Assembly (NCBI GenBank): GCA_963277665.1
Contig: OY728131.1
Location: forward strand, 1,395,028,688 to 1,395,092,687
Length of the DNA: 64,000 nucleotides
Direction of reading: 5' to 3'
Source of the DNA: Viscum album
Taxonomy: Eukaryota; Streptophyta; Magnoliopsida; Santalales; Viscaceae
Shown here: piece by piece, positions 22,740 to 36,139 of the stretch
Layout: each line of letters opens with the position of its first letter
Numbering within the stretch: position 1 is the first letter of the stretch
Program-made: the position numbers and the translations under genes
The notes under the pieces: generated by a model
Told to the model about the DNA's origin: nothing
The model's database searches: none
What the model saw: only the letters and a program-made list of their open reading frames with translations

Positions 22740-25700
22740 AGAAGAATGAACATGTTCCTTTTTGATGGAATTAAAAACTCAATGCTGCCTCAAAAGTAAT
22801 TTTTTAGGCATAATGATGTTTCTTCTACCATTATAATGAATCATGTTCTTTAATTTCTCTAGTTTTTAAAAAATTTTAATGAAAACACATATCATATACT
22901 CAATCAGCTACAACTCGATCTGAAACACATTATTCTCTGTATGAATCAAACTGTATGTTTTTAGTTTATAATTTACTTCCCAATTAAAAAAATACATCCC
23001 ATAGTCAAAACCCAAAAAATTATTTAAGATTATTTTTATACTTTATGAAAAAATTCAATAAGTCACTTGTGACTTGTAGAAATCAATTGAACCTCAATCC
23101 AATTCATGAAGTGGCCGATATGACTCCAAGTGTGACTTTTTATTTAAAAGGGATGTTTTAGTTAAAAGGATAAGTGAGATATTAACATAAAAAGCACATT
23201 AAGATTTTTTTATACTTTAATAAAGATATCAATAAGCCATTTTAGACATATAGGAAGTAGCTACACCACATTCTGATACAAAATGTTCATACTATGACTC
23301 AAAGAGCCTTTTATCAATTTAAAATTGACATTTTAGTTCAAAACACGTCTGACTAACTGAAAAATGAACAAACACACTTGAATTGTATTGATTATTTAGG
23401 AAAATGATTCATTAGTCATTTTTGATGTATAGGAATTAGAATCATGTCAATCTGACACACGATGTCATTAGTATGACTTAAAATTCATGTTTCTAGTTTA
23501 AAATGAAATTTCAACAAAAAAAGAAGTGAAAACCAAAAAACTAAGAAAATTAATTTAGATTGTTTCAATGCATTATGAAAATCATACCTAACTAATTTGA
23601 GAAATTAAGGAATTATTCTCACCTCATTTTGATTCATAGTGTGACTAGTAGGACTTCAAGTGTGTATTTTTATTTAAAATTGAAATTAAATTTATTAAAA
23701 AATACAATATACACACTCAAAACATACCAAATGCATTCATATTGTTTTTATACATTAATAAAATGATCTATAATTAATTTTAACTTGTAAGATTCATTAT
23801 AAATTAAATATTATACATGATGTGTCTGGTAATACTCAAAGTGTCTGTTATGAGATTAAAATTGAAATATTTGTTCTAAAAGTGAAACTCACTAAAAACT
23901 AAGAAAACATTCTCATATTTTCCTAATAATGTAGAAAAATTATTTATATTTCATTTGTGATATTTATAAATTATTCTTACTTTAAACCATCAAAATATGT
24001 TACTAGTATGAATCAATTTTTGTGTTTCCATATTAAAATGGAATTTTAGTAAACTAAATAACTAACATACTCAAAAATGATAAAAAATATTCAATTTTTT
24101 TTTGAAAATTTTGGAAAATGGTCCATCAGTGATTTTTTATTTTTATGAATCAACATCTCCTCAATCAAATGCACAGAATGATTAGCATCACACAAATTAC
24201 CTTTTATAAGTTTAAAATTGACATTTTAGTTCAAAAAATTCCACTAATTGAAAACCAAGAAAACATGATTATATTATCTTGGTATTTTATAAAAATGATT
24301 TATAAAAAAAATTAATGTTTATGAATCATTGTCTATACAGAGAGACACATTGTGTGATAATTATAACCAAATTTGTTTGTTTCTAGTCTAATATGATATT
24401 TTTTGTAAAAAAAAGTGACAACACAATACTAAGATAATGAATTCTTATGATTTTTATAATTAATAATATCGATCCATATGTAAATTATGATACTAATTTA
24501 TCATCCTTACCTCAAAACAATGAACGGTGTGACTGGTATGACTCGACATGTGCCTTTTTATTATAAATTGACATTGATTTTTGTAAAAAAACTAAAATAC
24601 TTAAAACCCAATAAAATGAATTTATATTATATTTATAATTTTGTAAAATGATCAATACGTAATTTTTTTTGTTCATAAATTAGCCTCACCTCAATCAGAT
24701 ACATGATGTTCCCGATACGACTCAAAGTGTCTGTTATCATTTTGAAATTAACATTTTTATTTAAAAAGAATCGCTCGTTGAAAACTCACCAAAACTTCAT
24801 GGATTATATTGATAATTTATTAAAATGATTCGTATGTAATTTATGAAAATTAAATATTATAATCATATTAAACTGACACAAGATGTGATTTTCTTGACTC
24901 AATGTGTGTATTTCTAGTTTAGAGTTACATTTTTGTACAAAAGGCAACTACATAACAAAAAATAAGAAAAATCATATATAATTATTTTTTACTTTATTAA
25001 AATAATAAATAATACATTTTTTATGTGTTGGAAGGATCTGAATCTTAATCCAATTAATTATGTGACCTTTATGACGTAAATTGTTTATTTTTATTTAAAA
25101 TTGATATTAATATTAGTAAAAAAGATAAATGACATACTCAAAATAGAGAAAATAACATTGGATTATTTTGATCATTTAGGAAAACAATCCATAATTAATT
25201 TTTACCTTATAGGAATTATTTGAACCTCAGTCCAATACATGGTTGGACTGCTATGACTCAAAGTGTGTCTTTTTATTTAAAATTGAAATTAGTCTTAGTA
25301 AAGAAAAAAATGAAAACATACTCAAAACCGAGAAAACACATTTGGATTGTTTTGATACATTAGGAAAAAAATATTTAATACATTTTTTTATGTGTAGTAA
25401 TTATCCACACGTAAATCTGATACAAAACGTTCCCACTATGATTTAAAGTGTTGGTTATCTATTTAGAATTGACATTTTAGTTCAAAAAACATCATACCCT
25501 AAAAACCAATAAAACATAGTAGGATTATCTTGATAATTTATACAAATGTTTCATACATAATTTTTATGATTTAGTAATACATATCATGTTAAAAAGACCC
25601 ATAATGTGATTGAAATGACTCAATGTTCATGTTTTTAGTATAAAATAAAATTTTCGTAAAATACACAAGTGGGATACTCAAAACAGAGAAAATGCATTCA

Positions 25701-26415
25701 ATTTTTTTTAATAATTTAAAAAAATGATCTATAAGTCATTTTTTACATATAGGAACTATTATCAACTCATTTTAATGAATTTTATTCCTAGTATGTCCCA
25801 AATTGTCTATTATTAGTTAAAAATTGACATTTTAGTTCAAGAAGTGATTCTCATTAAAAACAAATAAAACACTCTCGTATTATCTTGATATATAGGGAAA
25901 TGATTATTGGGTTATATATGATGTCTTGGAATTAGCCTCACATCAAAATAAAACATGATGTGTCCAGTATGACTTAAAGTGTGTGTTTCTAGTGTAAAAA
26001 TGATATTTTAGTAAAAAACATATGCGATATATATATAAATTTAGATATCACATTTGGAGTGTTTTGATAAATTAGAAAAATTATCCATAAGGTAATATAC
26101 ATTTGTTGGAACCACACTCAACCATATATAATGAAAAGTGTGAATGATATGACTCCAATTTTGTGGATTCAATTTTTAATTGTCATTTTAGATTAAAATG
26201 TGCATCCAACCACCAAAATAGAGAAAAAGATCATAAATTGGTTTCCCATCATTATATCTGATAACACTGAATTAATTTCCTTATCATTTTTATTAAATAA
26301 TTATTTAGTTAATTTTCATAGAGATAAATCATTATAATGAACAAGAAATTGTGTGACATGAAAGAATCAACCCTAACTCAGTCAAATGCATAGTGTCCGT
26401 GGTACAAATCAGTGG
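22740..26415 (+). repeat. ~177-bp satellite array with A-B-C trimeric higher-order structure
   Basis: About 20 diverged monomers. The anchor TATGACTCAAAGTGTG or a variant recurs at 22,942, 23,121, 23,295, 23,474, 23,651, 23,832, 24,010, 24,188, 24,363, 24,539, 24,718, 24,895, 25,072, 25,254, 25,439, 25,617, 25,794, 25,970 and 26,150, steps of 174-185 bp; a weaker one is at 22,746, and one displaced by about 75 bp of extra sequence at 26,403. Three monomer types follow the anchor: A with CTTTTTATTTAAAA, B with GTTATCAATTTAAAATTGAC and then TTCAAAA, C with GTTTCTAGTTTAAAATG. From 22,942 the order reads C ABC ABC BC ABC A ABC BC A. A nucleosome-sized monomer with higher-order order is typical of plant centromeric satellites. 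It abuts element A on the left and the truncated LTR of D on the right. Short open frames inside are not genes. Confidence 0.85.
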
Positions 26416-26517
26416 TTAGTTTAAAAATAAATTTTTTTATTAATTTTTTTTATTTATATAATTACTAACATAAAATTTTCATTCTTATATAGGTTCATTC
26501 ATTTGCACGAGATGGAG
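26416..26517 (+). repeat. Element D 5' LTR remnant
   Basis: GCACGAGATGGAG directly before the primer-site remnant matches GCACGAGACATCAAATAG at the end of the 5' LTR of element E. Everything further left is satellite, so the rest of this LTR has been lost. Confidence 0.45.
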
Positions 26518-26528
26518 TGGTATATTCG
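26518..26528 (+). other. Decayed primer binding site of element D
   Basis: GAGTGGTATATTCGG: the first six bases TGGTAT match the initiator-Met primer site, and GAG before it matches the spacer in element G. The remaining bases are mutated. Confidence 0.45.
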
Positions 26529-27900
26529 GCAATATCTTGAGTGGGGTTAGGGACAAAAGAAAAACTAACATTGAAGTTATTTATTATATATAATAATTTT
26601 TACATGCACGTGTAATTATATAAAAAAATTCATGAAATTTATATAATATATTTATTCATCCATTTTTTTAAAATTTTATTTCATATAAAAATATTATTCG
26701 TATCCGTTTTTCTTCTTTTTTCAGGTGTTATTTTTTGTGCAACATTGTGCAATAAATTTAACAACACACTATAATACACTTATTTTTTAAGAACAACATA
26801 ATTCACTAATAAAGGTATCATTTATTATAACCTCTTATATATCTAAAAAAGGTTCCCATTATCATCACTTCTTTTATCATTGATATAGTAAACCTTTGTC
26901 ATTTATAAATAAAAGCTATAATAAATGGGAACATTTATATGTGATTTTTTCAGCACTCAAAGAAGAACCCTTTATGTGAGCTTTCCTAAAACTGATAAAA
27001 GTCTAGCTATTTTAATTTTTCATTGGTATTAAGTGATTTTTTTAAACAAAGGAAAGTATTAGTGATGTTAATGGTGTTTTTTCAGTTTTATGAGTAATGT
27101 TTTATAGGACATGCAGTATATGCTTCTAGAATTATCGTCCAAAATGAAAGTATTGTTGATCTAATATTCATTGGATTAAAACAAAGCCTCTAAAGTGGTT
27201 ATCCATAAGGGGCATCAGAATATATGAATAAATCATTCAATTCCTAATAAAGGTGTAAATGGAGGTTGACGCTACCAACTAATATCAGGGTTTTGATAGG
27301 GAAAGAAATATGGAATTCAACGAAAACTACAAAAATCAAGGACAGGACAATATTATATTTCTTTCATGCCTAATGTATTAAAAGAATCATTTATGAAATT
27401 GTCTTAATGTTACTGTTAAGTTTTCCATGTGTTAAATGGAAGGACGACTGGAAATCTAATACAGAATTAATTGGATGAATTTTTCCAATGATGAAGTTGG
27501 AGAGAAATCTCCAAAGAATGAACCAACCACACTGCAGTTCACAAAATTAATGGAGTATGAGAATTTTGAAAACAGGTTCCCAAATAAGAAGGCTAATGAT
27601 GATGATTCAAGTCCATAACGTCTTAAGCTGATAAGAAAAGGTAAATCACATTCGATTTTTACTTTAGGTAAGCGGTAAAACAACGACATGCTGAAATGTA
27701 CACTTTCCATCCACTCTAGAAATGTTAATTTCTTTTTTTGGATATATCCACTAGTTTATACATGGAGAGTTTTTAATGGGTATAAAAATTCCAAATTAAT
27801 TAATTGATGTTAAATTTGTAGTGAAAACCTTTAATGGTATGATGATCACATCCCAAGTCGATGATTCTTCTCAAGTAGAAGTCTGTGGGAATGTACATCC
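26529..27900 (+). other. Element D gag region, not readable
   Basis: By position this should be leader, gag and the start of protease. No zinc knuckle or DTG active site could be read. Short open frames here have no domain features. Confidence 0.35.
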
Positions 27901-27924
27901 TGAAAATCAAATTATTCTCCCAAT

Positions 27925-30720
27925 AGTTGAATTTGATTTTATCGGAGGCATGGATTGGATTCGTATATATAAATTCAACATCAATTAATATGGAATATAA
28001 TCCAATTTTTATATCCCAAATGAACCCATGATCATGTATCAGTATGATGATAAATATAAAAATTCAATGAAAATCACATCCCTTTTATTGGTGTTGATTT
28101 ATATTAAAAATGATTGTTTGTCTCAGATGGTAGGGGAGAAACTCAATATCAATGATATGCCTATTTATTAGGAGTTTGATGATATATTTTAATAAGTGAT
28201 TCATTTTATTCTACTGAATCATGAATTTTCTTTTCAATAAATCTCATATGTGGTGGCACACCCATTTCAAAGACTCCCTATAGAATTTACCCAATTGAGT
28301 TGTAGAAATTAATGATTAAATTCTAAGAGAATATTTATTATAAATTTATTATGAATTGTGTTTCACCATGTGGTGAACTGGTTCTTTTTATTAATAATTT
28401 AAATGTGTCGATTCAAATATGCATTGATTACCATGAATTGAACATGACCACAATCTATAAAATGTATCATCTACTAAGTATTTATGACTTTTTTGATCAT
28501 CTATACAGAGTTTAATACTTTTCAAATATTTATTTTGATTCATAATATATTCTATTAAGGGAAAAATAGGATGATATACCAAAGACAGTGTTTTGTACAA
28601 GTTGTGGACACAATGAGTATATAGTGACCCCATTTAGTCCTATGAATTCTTCTATTATCTTCATTGATTTAATGGATTGAGTCTTTATATGTTACCATGA
28701 AAGTTTGTGGTTGTGTTTATAGAATAAATTAATATATATTCAATGTGAAATTAAGACCATGAATATCACTTGACAATGTTAAATAGGACACTAAAGAAGG
28801 AGATACTTTAGGAAAAATTAACGAAGTGTAAATTTTGGCCACAAATGTTTCATTTTTGGATCATATAATTTCAGGAGAGGGTGTATTAGTGGACTCATCA
28901 AATATGTGGGCTATTTAATATTGTCCTTGACCAACCAGTATGACTGAGATATGATGTGTTATTGGTTTGGATGGATATTATCAATGGATAATAGTTAATT
29001 TATTAAGACTATCAAATCCACTCACCATGTTAACTAAGAGGAGAGATATGTTCCTCTAGATATGTGAATGTTAGGAAAATTTCAATGAAATAAAGAGAAT
29101 ATTATTGATCACACATATTATTATATTATGTTATAGTATAAAAGGTTTTATAATATATAATGATATATTTAAAAAGGCATTGGTATTCATTCTCATGCAT
29201 AATGACATTGTTATAAGTTATGACTCATGAAAATTGAAAGTTCATTATAAAAAATACCCAAATAATTGTTTATAGATTACTATGGATATTTTTTATTAAT
29301 GATATAGAGGCATTATATTTATGGTTAAAAGTGTGATATATATACTGATCATAAAATTTTATAGTATATATTCATATAGAATGAGTTAAAAATACACCAT
29401 AGATAATGGTTATACCTAATTAACAACTATAATTTCTTTATAGATTACCACCTTGAAAAGGCAATCAAGGTAGCCTATTATTTATGTCGAATGAATTATG
29501 ATATATTATCCATGATGAGGATCACTATAGATCCAATGGTTCTAGTTTTTCATGGGATGTATATGAAAATCCTGAATAAAGGGGAGAAATATTATCTCTC
29601 TCAAATAAGTGTTAAACCATCTATCTATGTGAGGCTAACAGAGGCATAGAAAGATTACATGGATCAATAAAAGAAGGTGATAAATATTCCTATGTTAAAT
29701 TATTATTGTTATGGATTGATAAGGCTAAGGAACAATTTATATTTTTTGTCGATACCAGATTTGAGGAAGGATCTATTAGAGGGGGCGCATACCTCTTCAT
29801 TTTATATTCATCCCTGAAATACCAAGAAGTATAGATATTAGAAATATTTTTTTTGTGAAATAGAATTAAGAGATATATATTAGAGATTGTATCCCGATTA
29901 TATTTTTGTCAGAAACATATGGATGAGATACAAAATTATACGGGGTTGTTACAACTTTTACCCATACCAGAATGGAAATGAGAAAAATCCCAATGGATCT
30001 TTTCATTAGACACCCCAAAACATATAAAGGCAACAATGCTAAATGATATTTAATAAATTTCCTAAAAAATTAAACAAAATGAATCAATATGAAGTAATAT
30101 TGCTAATTGGAACAAATTTATAGAATATAAATTTAAAAAATGGTATGGTTTCCCGGAGTACCCCATTCCATTTTATTTGGTCGGGATCTTTGGTTTACTA
30201 TAATGTTCTACTATATTCATCAGCAAGATATTGATTTAGAGTCTAGTTTCATCCTTGAGTAGTTTCCTTAGATAATTGGTTAGCCTAAGTGGAAATTTTA
30301 AGCCATATAGGATATGATAAGATCGTGTTCTATGGATTTGAAATGTAGTTAGGATGAAAACCATATTTAATTTTTTGTTTTCATGCAATAATATCATTCA
30401 CATGAGTATTCAAATTTCTCCTTATAAATCCCCATATGGAAAGAAGTGTATACTTCAACATTTTGGAATGAATATAGAGAAACAAAGCTATTGGGACATA
30501 AGCTAGCGAAGTAAATGGACAATATGTTTAGAATCATCCAATAACAAAGAAGAGTAACACAAAGTCGATATAAAATTTATGATGATAAACATAAAAATGA
30601 TCTGGATTTTGAATATTATGGGAATGTTTTTCTATGAATTTATCCATTTCCGAAGGATATAATAATAAGGAAAAAAGTAATTTCAATAACTAGGTATATT
30701 GACCTTTTCAAGGTTCATGA
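27925..30720 (+). pseudogene. Decayed gypsy pol (PR-RT-RH-IN) of element D
   Basis: Protease end at about 27,925-27,990 as FDFIGGMDWI (family pattern YDVILGMDWL). RT starts near 28,160 with EFDDIF, then PISKTPYRIYPIEL at about 28,260, GHNEYIVTPFSPMNSS at about 28,610 and FIDLMD-stop-VF after it. RNase H ends at about 29,410-29,500 with WLYLINNYNFF and KAIKVAYYLCRM, matching RRWLELLKDYDF and KANVVADALSRK. Integrase: FYIHP near 29,800, GLLQLLPIPEWK near 29,950, NNIIHMSIQISPYKSPYGKK near 30,390, and a GPY/F-type start EYYGNVFL near 30,610. Stops and frameshifts throughout; no product is possible. Confidence 0.8.
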
Positions 30721-31080
30721 ATGAGTAGGGACAATATCTTATCACATGGGGCTTCCACAAAAGAAAATCTCAAGTCCATCGTGTCTTCCATGAATCTATC
30801 ATGAGGAAGTAAATAACAGATCAATCACTTGTATTAAACTAGGCGTCCTTTATATTGGATAATGGTTATTATTGCGAAGAATAATTAGGGGGGATTCTAG
30901 ATGATATATATAATGTTCTATTAAACAATACTACTTACCTGGTTAATGTTTTTTTGAGAATCCAATGTCTTGTAGAAGTAAAGTGGGAACACGATGATGT
31001 AATGAGGCGGGATTATTCACTGTTATTTTCAAAAATGTGAATTAATTAAGTGGGATACATTAATTTTATTGTGGGTATAA
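30721..31080 (+). other. Element D 3' end of interior
   Basis: Integrase C-terminus and possible chromodomain position, too decayed to read. It ends in GTGGGTATAA, a weak polypurine tract, directly before the LTR start TGTATCACC. Confidence 0.4.
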
Positions 31081-32093
31081 TGTATCACCTTTATATTTTA
31101 TGATTTCTTTCAAATAGATTCAATTTCCATGATATATTGCATTACAAGCAACATCAACTTTCAATGAATCACATTATATTAGTAATATAATTTTTTAAAC
31201 ATGAACATTATAATCAATATATTAAACCTGGATGTATTAATATTAATAACCAAATATTTAAATTTAATAATAAATATTCCACATAAATAAAATATATTGA
31301 AATATACTCACTTAATTATTATTAAATTGGTTAAAATTCATCGAAAAAACATATTTTTAAAAGGTTTTGTATTTCTTTGTTAAAAATATTTTTTCCACTT
31401 TTATAAAATTTATTTGAAAAAATAAATAAAAATTATTGGAATCAAAATTTTAAATTTATCTTAGGGTGAATTTTTTGTATTTTTGTGAAATGTTTTATTC
31501 TTAATGAGTAGTGGGAAAAACTGCTTCTCTTTAAAAATATCCTTTTAATTTAAACAATTAAAAATTATTAAATTTATTTTTAAATGGTTTAGAAATACAA
31601 TTAGTTAAACTATTTAATTTTTAATAAAATTTAGCTAAATGGAATCAACTTCATAATAACTACTGTATTCAAACTCTTTATACTGATGACAAATTTTCTA
31701 TGGAAACCCATTTTCCATCACGTGTATGATTTTAATTTTAAATTTATTTCTATCAATTCTGTAAATTGAATTTGGAAAATTTGATAAAATTATTTATATT
31801 TTAATAATAAATATTATATAATAAGTAAAATGTAATTTTTATGTCATAATGATTATTAAAAACAGTAAATACTAATTACCATTTTTATTGTTAAATAGAA
31901 TTTACAATGGTATAAACATAACCAATAAGGGTTAAAATAACCTCAAACCATGTAAAATTAATTTTTTATGGATATATATATAACATATAGCATTTAATTT
32001 TCAAAAATTATGAATTAATCAACCTCTTATCATGTGATTTAGTAGTTATAACTTTATCTTTTCAAAAATTCCATGTGTGTCCTCTCCTACACT

Positions 32094-32100
32094 TATAAAA
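32094..32100 (+). promoter_or_regulatory. LTR promoter TATA box, element D
   Basis: TATAAAA in CACTTATAAAAGGACACC, followed by a pyrimidine-rich CTCCTCTCTTATCC stretch typical of plant transcription starts. It parallels the box in element B. Confidence 0.6.
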
Positions 32101-34514
32101 GGACACCATGTCTCCTCTCTTATCCCCACATACAAATCCTTTTGGATAATAAAATACATGACCAAATAATTTATTTAATTATAAATTCACATCATATAGG
32201 CCTTAGTTTGATTATTAAATCATCCTCTTAATTCTTTAGGTATAAACCTATAGGTTTTTTCAAAAGAAGAGGAAAAATTATTAACATTTCATATTTTTAT
32301 TTCTTCTTCAACATGTTAAAAATATTATTAAAATATGATTATATAATAAAACAAAATTCCTATAATATTCTTATTTTTTATTATGTTAATGTAATAACCT
32401 CAAACTATAACCTCTTCCATCAAGTGGGAAATGAAATAGTATGTCGTGTGTGTGGAGGACTTCCGCCTCGTGAACTGGTGAAATTCCTCTCTGTCACCTT
32501 GTATAATATTTGGATATAATGATGTCATTAATGATTAAATATAATATTAATGAAATTATAATAATTATTTAATTATAATGTCAAAAACAAATTCTCACCT
32601 TTAATCATTTGAAAAACAACAACATCGTTCTTACGTATGTGTGGACTACAGACTCCATGAAGCGATGTGAACTTTTTTTATTTTGTTTTTACTTGAATAT
32701 TAATAAATATGGATTAAATTAATGTAAGTTATATATATTAAATAATTATTATTTTTTAAGTTGTATTAATATTTACTTGACTGTCATTACATCCACTGAA
32801 TAAATGGAAACAATTCTCATGCATACATACAACCTACCATCGCTATAAAATGTATAATTCATTTTCAATCTCTAAAATTTATTGAATAATATAAAAAAAA
32901 TATGATGAATATATATTATAATTTTATAATTTTAATAATTATGTATATTATGAAACATGATCAATTTAAAAGTACTGAAAATCCCAAAACCAAAACATAC
33001 ATGAAAAAATAAGTTGTTATTAACAAAAACGTGATTTGAACAAATAGATTTCTAATAAATTGGGTAATAAAGGGTTATAAATAAATCATATATGGAATGA
33101 TATATACTATTATAATTATTTAATATATTTATAATGAAATTATATTGATTATACATTAGTTTTTAACATGTACAGTGAAATTAAATACTTTGGGTATGAT
33201 ATTTCTAGTCACAAATTTAATTATGGAAGACTTATGTAAAATGCATCACTTTTTTATTTTGTGTGGTGTATGTACAGACCATATGACACGTTATATCAGG
33301 AATATATTCATTTTAATGATATTTAAATTCAATATTGACATTATCCTTTCATGTTTCTTATGATTTAAAAGTTACCAAAATGGTAAGGGATTTTTATCTC
33401 AATTTTATTTATATGGGACACATTCTGTATTCAGCTCTTTTTTTGTTATTATTCTGTATATATTTCCCATGAATATTTTTATAATTATTTTCCTAAAAAA
33501 TATTTGATATATACCCATAAAATAATGTTTCTTCTGTAGAGTTTATTATTCAAAAGATACAAAATTTTTAATGGTTTTGTGTTATAATCTCATTCTTTAT
33601 CGATATTGTTTATGATTATGTTTATGATGATGAAATAATATTATATATCTATCAAGAAACACAATTTTTGTATTATAATCTATTTATTTCTTTAAAATAC
33701 ATGTTTTTATTCATTTTCCTCCATTTTTGTACTCAATAGACTAAAGTAATTTTTTTATTATAAACCAACGTCATTTATATCTTCGTTTGAAACTCTCTGT
33801 ATTCAATATGCATGTTTTCTAAAAATGTTTTCATGATATTATTTAATATATTTTTTTAAATGTTTAATGTATTTATCACCCATTATTATATTTTTTATAA
33901 AATTTTTAAACTCATTTTCTTTTAAATTTTAAAAACAATTTGTTTACATTTTATCTAAAACGTGAAAGGAATATTTTGTTTAAAATTGACAGAATAAACA
34001 AAATTTACCCCCACCATGAGTACTCAATGATTTAATGATAACTTTACAATTATAAATGGTTATTTTAAAGGAAAAGGATTTATTCATTATTTAGTGAATT
34101 AATTTTTCTAAATATGTTATTTTTAAAGTAGATATGTAATTTTCCTGAAAAAATGTTCAAAGTTATATTTCTAAAGCATTTTCCTTCTAAGATGACATAC
34201 TTCGATTCTAATTAATATTTACCAATGATAGGATCCAATGATAAAATTATTATTATTTATCTAGATGATTTATTTCATTGATGAAAATATATTTATGAAT
34301 CATATTCCTTTTCCATGGAATATTCTACAATAAAATGATGAAATATTTATGAAACCCATTTCTTTTCCCTAATTTATGCTATAATTAAGGGTTTGTAAAA
34401 CACATTACTTTTTATTGTTTCTGATATGTTGAATTGTTTATGATCTTGTGGAACACATATGTATGACTTTCATTATTTTATGGGTGAAAGGAGTATCTCT
34501 CTATAGTGCATTAG

Positions 34515-34700
34515 ATAATAGACTTGGTTTCAAAAAAAATACCCTATAATAGTAAACCCTGACTACTATGCTATTTTGGGGATTCAAAAAAATCCCCTAT
34601 AATAGTATCGAGAGTGAACATTAACTATTATGATGATTTGGGGTGTGAACCAATTCCACTGAGATAGTACTAGTAACGAACCTTGACTATTACTAATGTG
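34515..34700 (+). repeat. ~58-bp tandem array in element D LTR
   Basis: Three degenerate units containing CCCTATAATAGTA and GACTATTATG-like parts. It lies some 600-800 bp from the LTR 3' end, the same relative place as the arrays in elements A, B and E. Confidence 0.65.
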
Positions 34701-35300
34701 GAAATGATTTTCTATTCTTAGGTGTATACAAAAAATCAATGGATTATTCTAATGTTATTCTATCATGGCTTATGTACTTTGATTACTTCTTGATTCATGT
34801 CTTATGAAATACCAACATTAATTCAATAACTCGTTCTTATGATATATGTTATGCAGGTTATGGTTTTCAAATGTTTTGATCGGGTTATCAAACTCTTATG
34901 ATCATGTTATGTGTATGTGATCATTGACATATCCTTTTATCAACATTATTGAGCATCTGATCTAACCTTTTTCATGTTTCATTTCAAATATATGCAGAAT
35001 GGTTTTATGTATGATATATATAAAAATGGTTTTTGTTATAAGGAACTTTGTAGGATATGATGTAGAACTATTATGAACAAGTGGTTTACATATACAAGAT
35101 TCTAAAGGTTCTAGACATATATATCTCTAGTATGGATCTTTATGTAATATACAAAATATTCATCTCATAATAAGTAATATCTATAAATGAAATGTCTAGG
35201 TGACTATATTAATGAATTTTCATCTAAATGTTTTTTACCAGAAGGGAAAATGTTAAGGTCTGCAGGTGTGATAGCACTACGATTCAATACACATTTCAAC

Positions 35301-36139
35301 ACTTATACCACTATTAAAAATATATTTTTTTACTCAGAAATTAATATAATATACTAATTTTGTCTTAATTTTTTTTTCAATTATAAAATTTTTAATATTA
35401 TTTTAATGGTAAATGTTTTTATTTTTTTCATGATAGGTGAAGGTTATTTGAAGATCCCATGTTAAAATTAGAGAAAACTAGGCCAAATTGTGTTGAATCC
35501 AAATCAAAAATATTCCTTAATATTAACATTTATAAATTTTTTTGAATCAAATTAAGTTGAGATATTTTTAGTATATTAAAATAATAGATGGATACAATCC
35601 AATAGAAGTAACCAAGTACCAATTCATACATATGGTAGCCCAAAATGTTGAAACATTGAATTGAATATTTAATTTTAATTAGATAGAGGTTAATTTTATA
35701 ATTTTAATATATCATGAGTTATATAAATCGAAATTCCACCAAATTTTCAATAGTGATATTAAATAGTAGGGTATTTTTTTTTTGTTTTTTATGTGATATA
35801 ATTCTACCCCAAGGAAAAATTTGTGTTGTATGTGGCATTTTGAAATTAGGGTTCCAAAAACCACCTTATACTTTTCCTATAAAATGATACCATTAGAACC
35901 CCATTTATAGGATCAACTGGAGGGTGATGTTGTCTAATTTTTGGAAAATGATTATCCATTATTACATCCATCATATGATTTCCTCTAATTATAATGATTT
36001 TAATGCTCAATGTAATCACATGGGATGAAAATGGATATGTATTATGAGTAATTTGTGTAATTAATATCTGATTATTTGAATTCTAATATGTATGTTGGTT
36101 CTCTAATCTACTCATTTTCATTATTTTATATTATTCGTA
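35301..36139. other. Unassigned AT-rich DNA
   Basis: No gene or element motif recognised. A TATAAAATGATACC sequence at about 35,879, after a block with GGGTTCC and CCACC, resembles the LTR promoters nearby and may mark another LTR fragment. Confidence 0.3.

Larger units (their letters stand above)
26416..35300 (+). mobile_element. Element D: decayed Ty3/gypsy (plus strand), 5' LTR truncated
   Basis: A primer-site remnant at 26,518, decayed PR-RT-RH-IN in gypsy order from 27,925 to 30,720, and a long 3' LTR from 31,081. The 5' LTR is reduced to about its last 100 bp next to the satellite array. Many stops and frameshifts show great age. The right end is approximate. Confidence 0.75.
31081..35300 (+). 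repeat. Element D 3' LTR (~4.2 kb, right end approximate)
   Basis: Starts TGTATCACC like other gypsy LTRs here. It holds a TATA box (32,094), a ~58-bp array (34,515-34,700) and an end segment around 35,240-35,276 that aligns with the ends of the element E LTRs (GAAGGGAAAATGTTAAGGTC against ATATGGGAAGATGCGACTG). It is longer than the others, so it may contain an unrecognised insertion. Small open frames inside (for example 32,313-32,519 and 33,175-33,363) look random. Confidence 0.6.

Noticed and set aside
22740..26415. Possible CRISPR array because of regular spacing
   Set aside because: The whole ~177-bp unit repeats, with no short repeat plus unique spacer pattern, and the context is a plant retrotransposon landscape.
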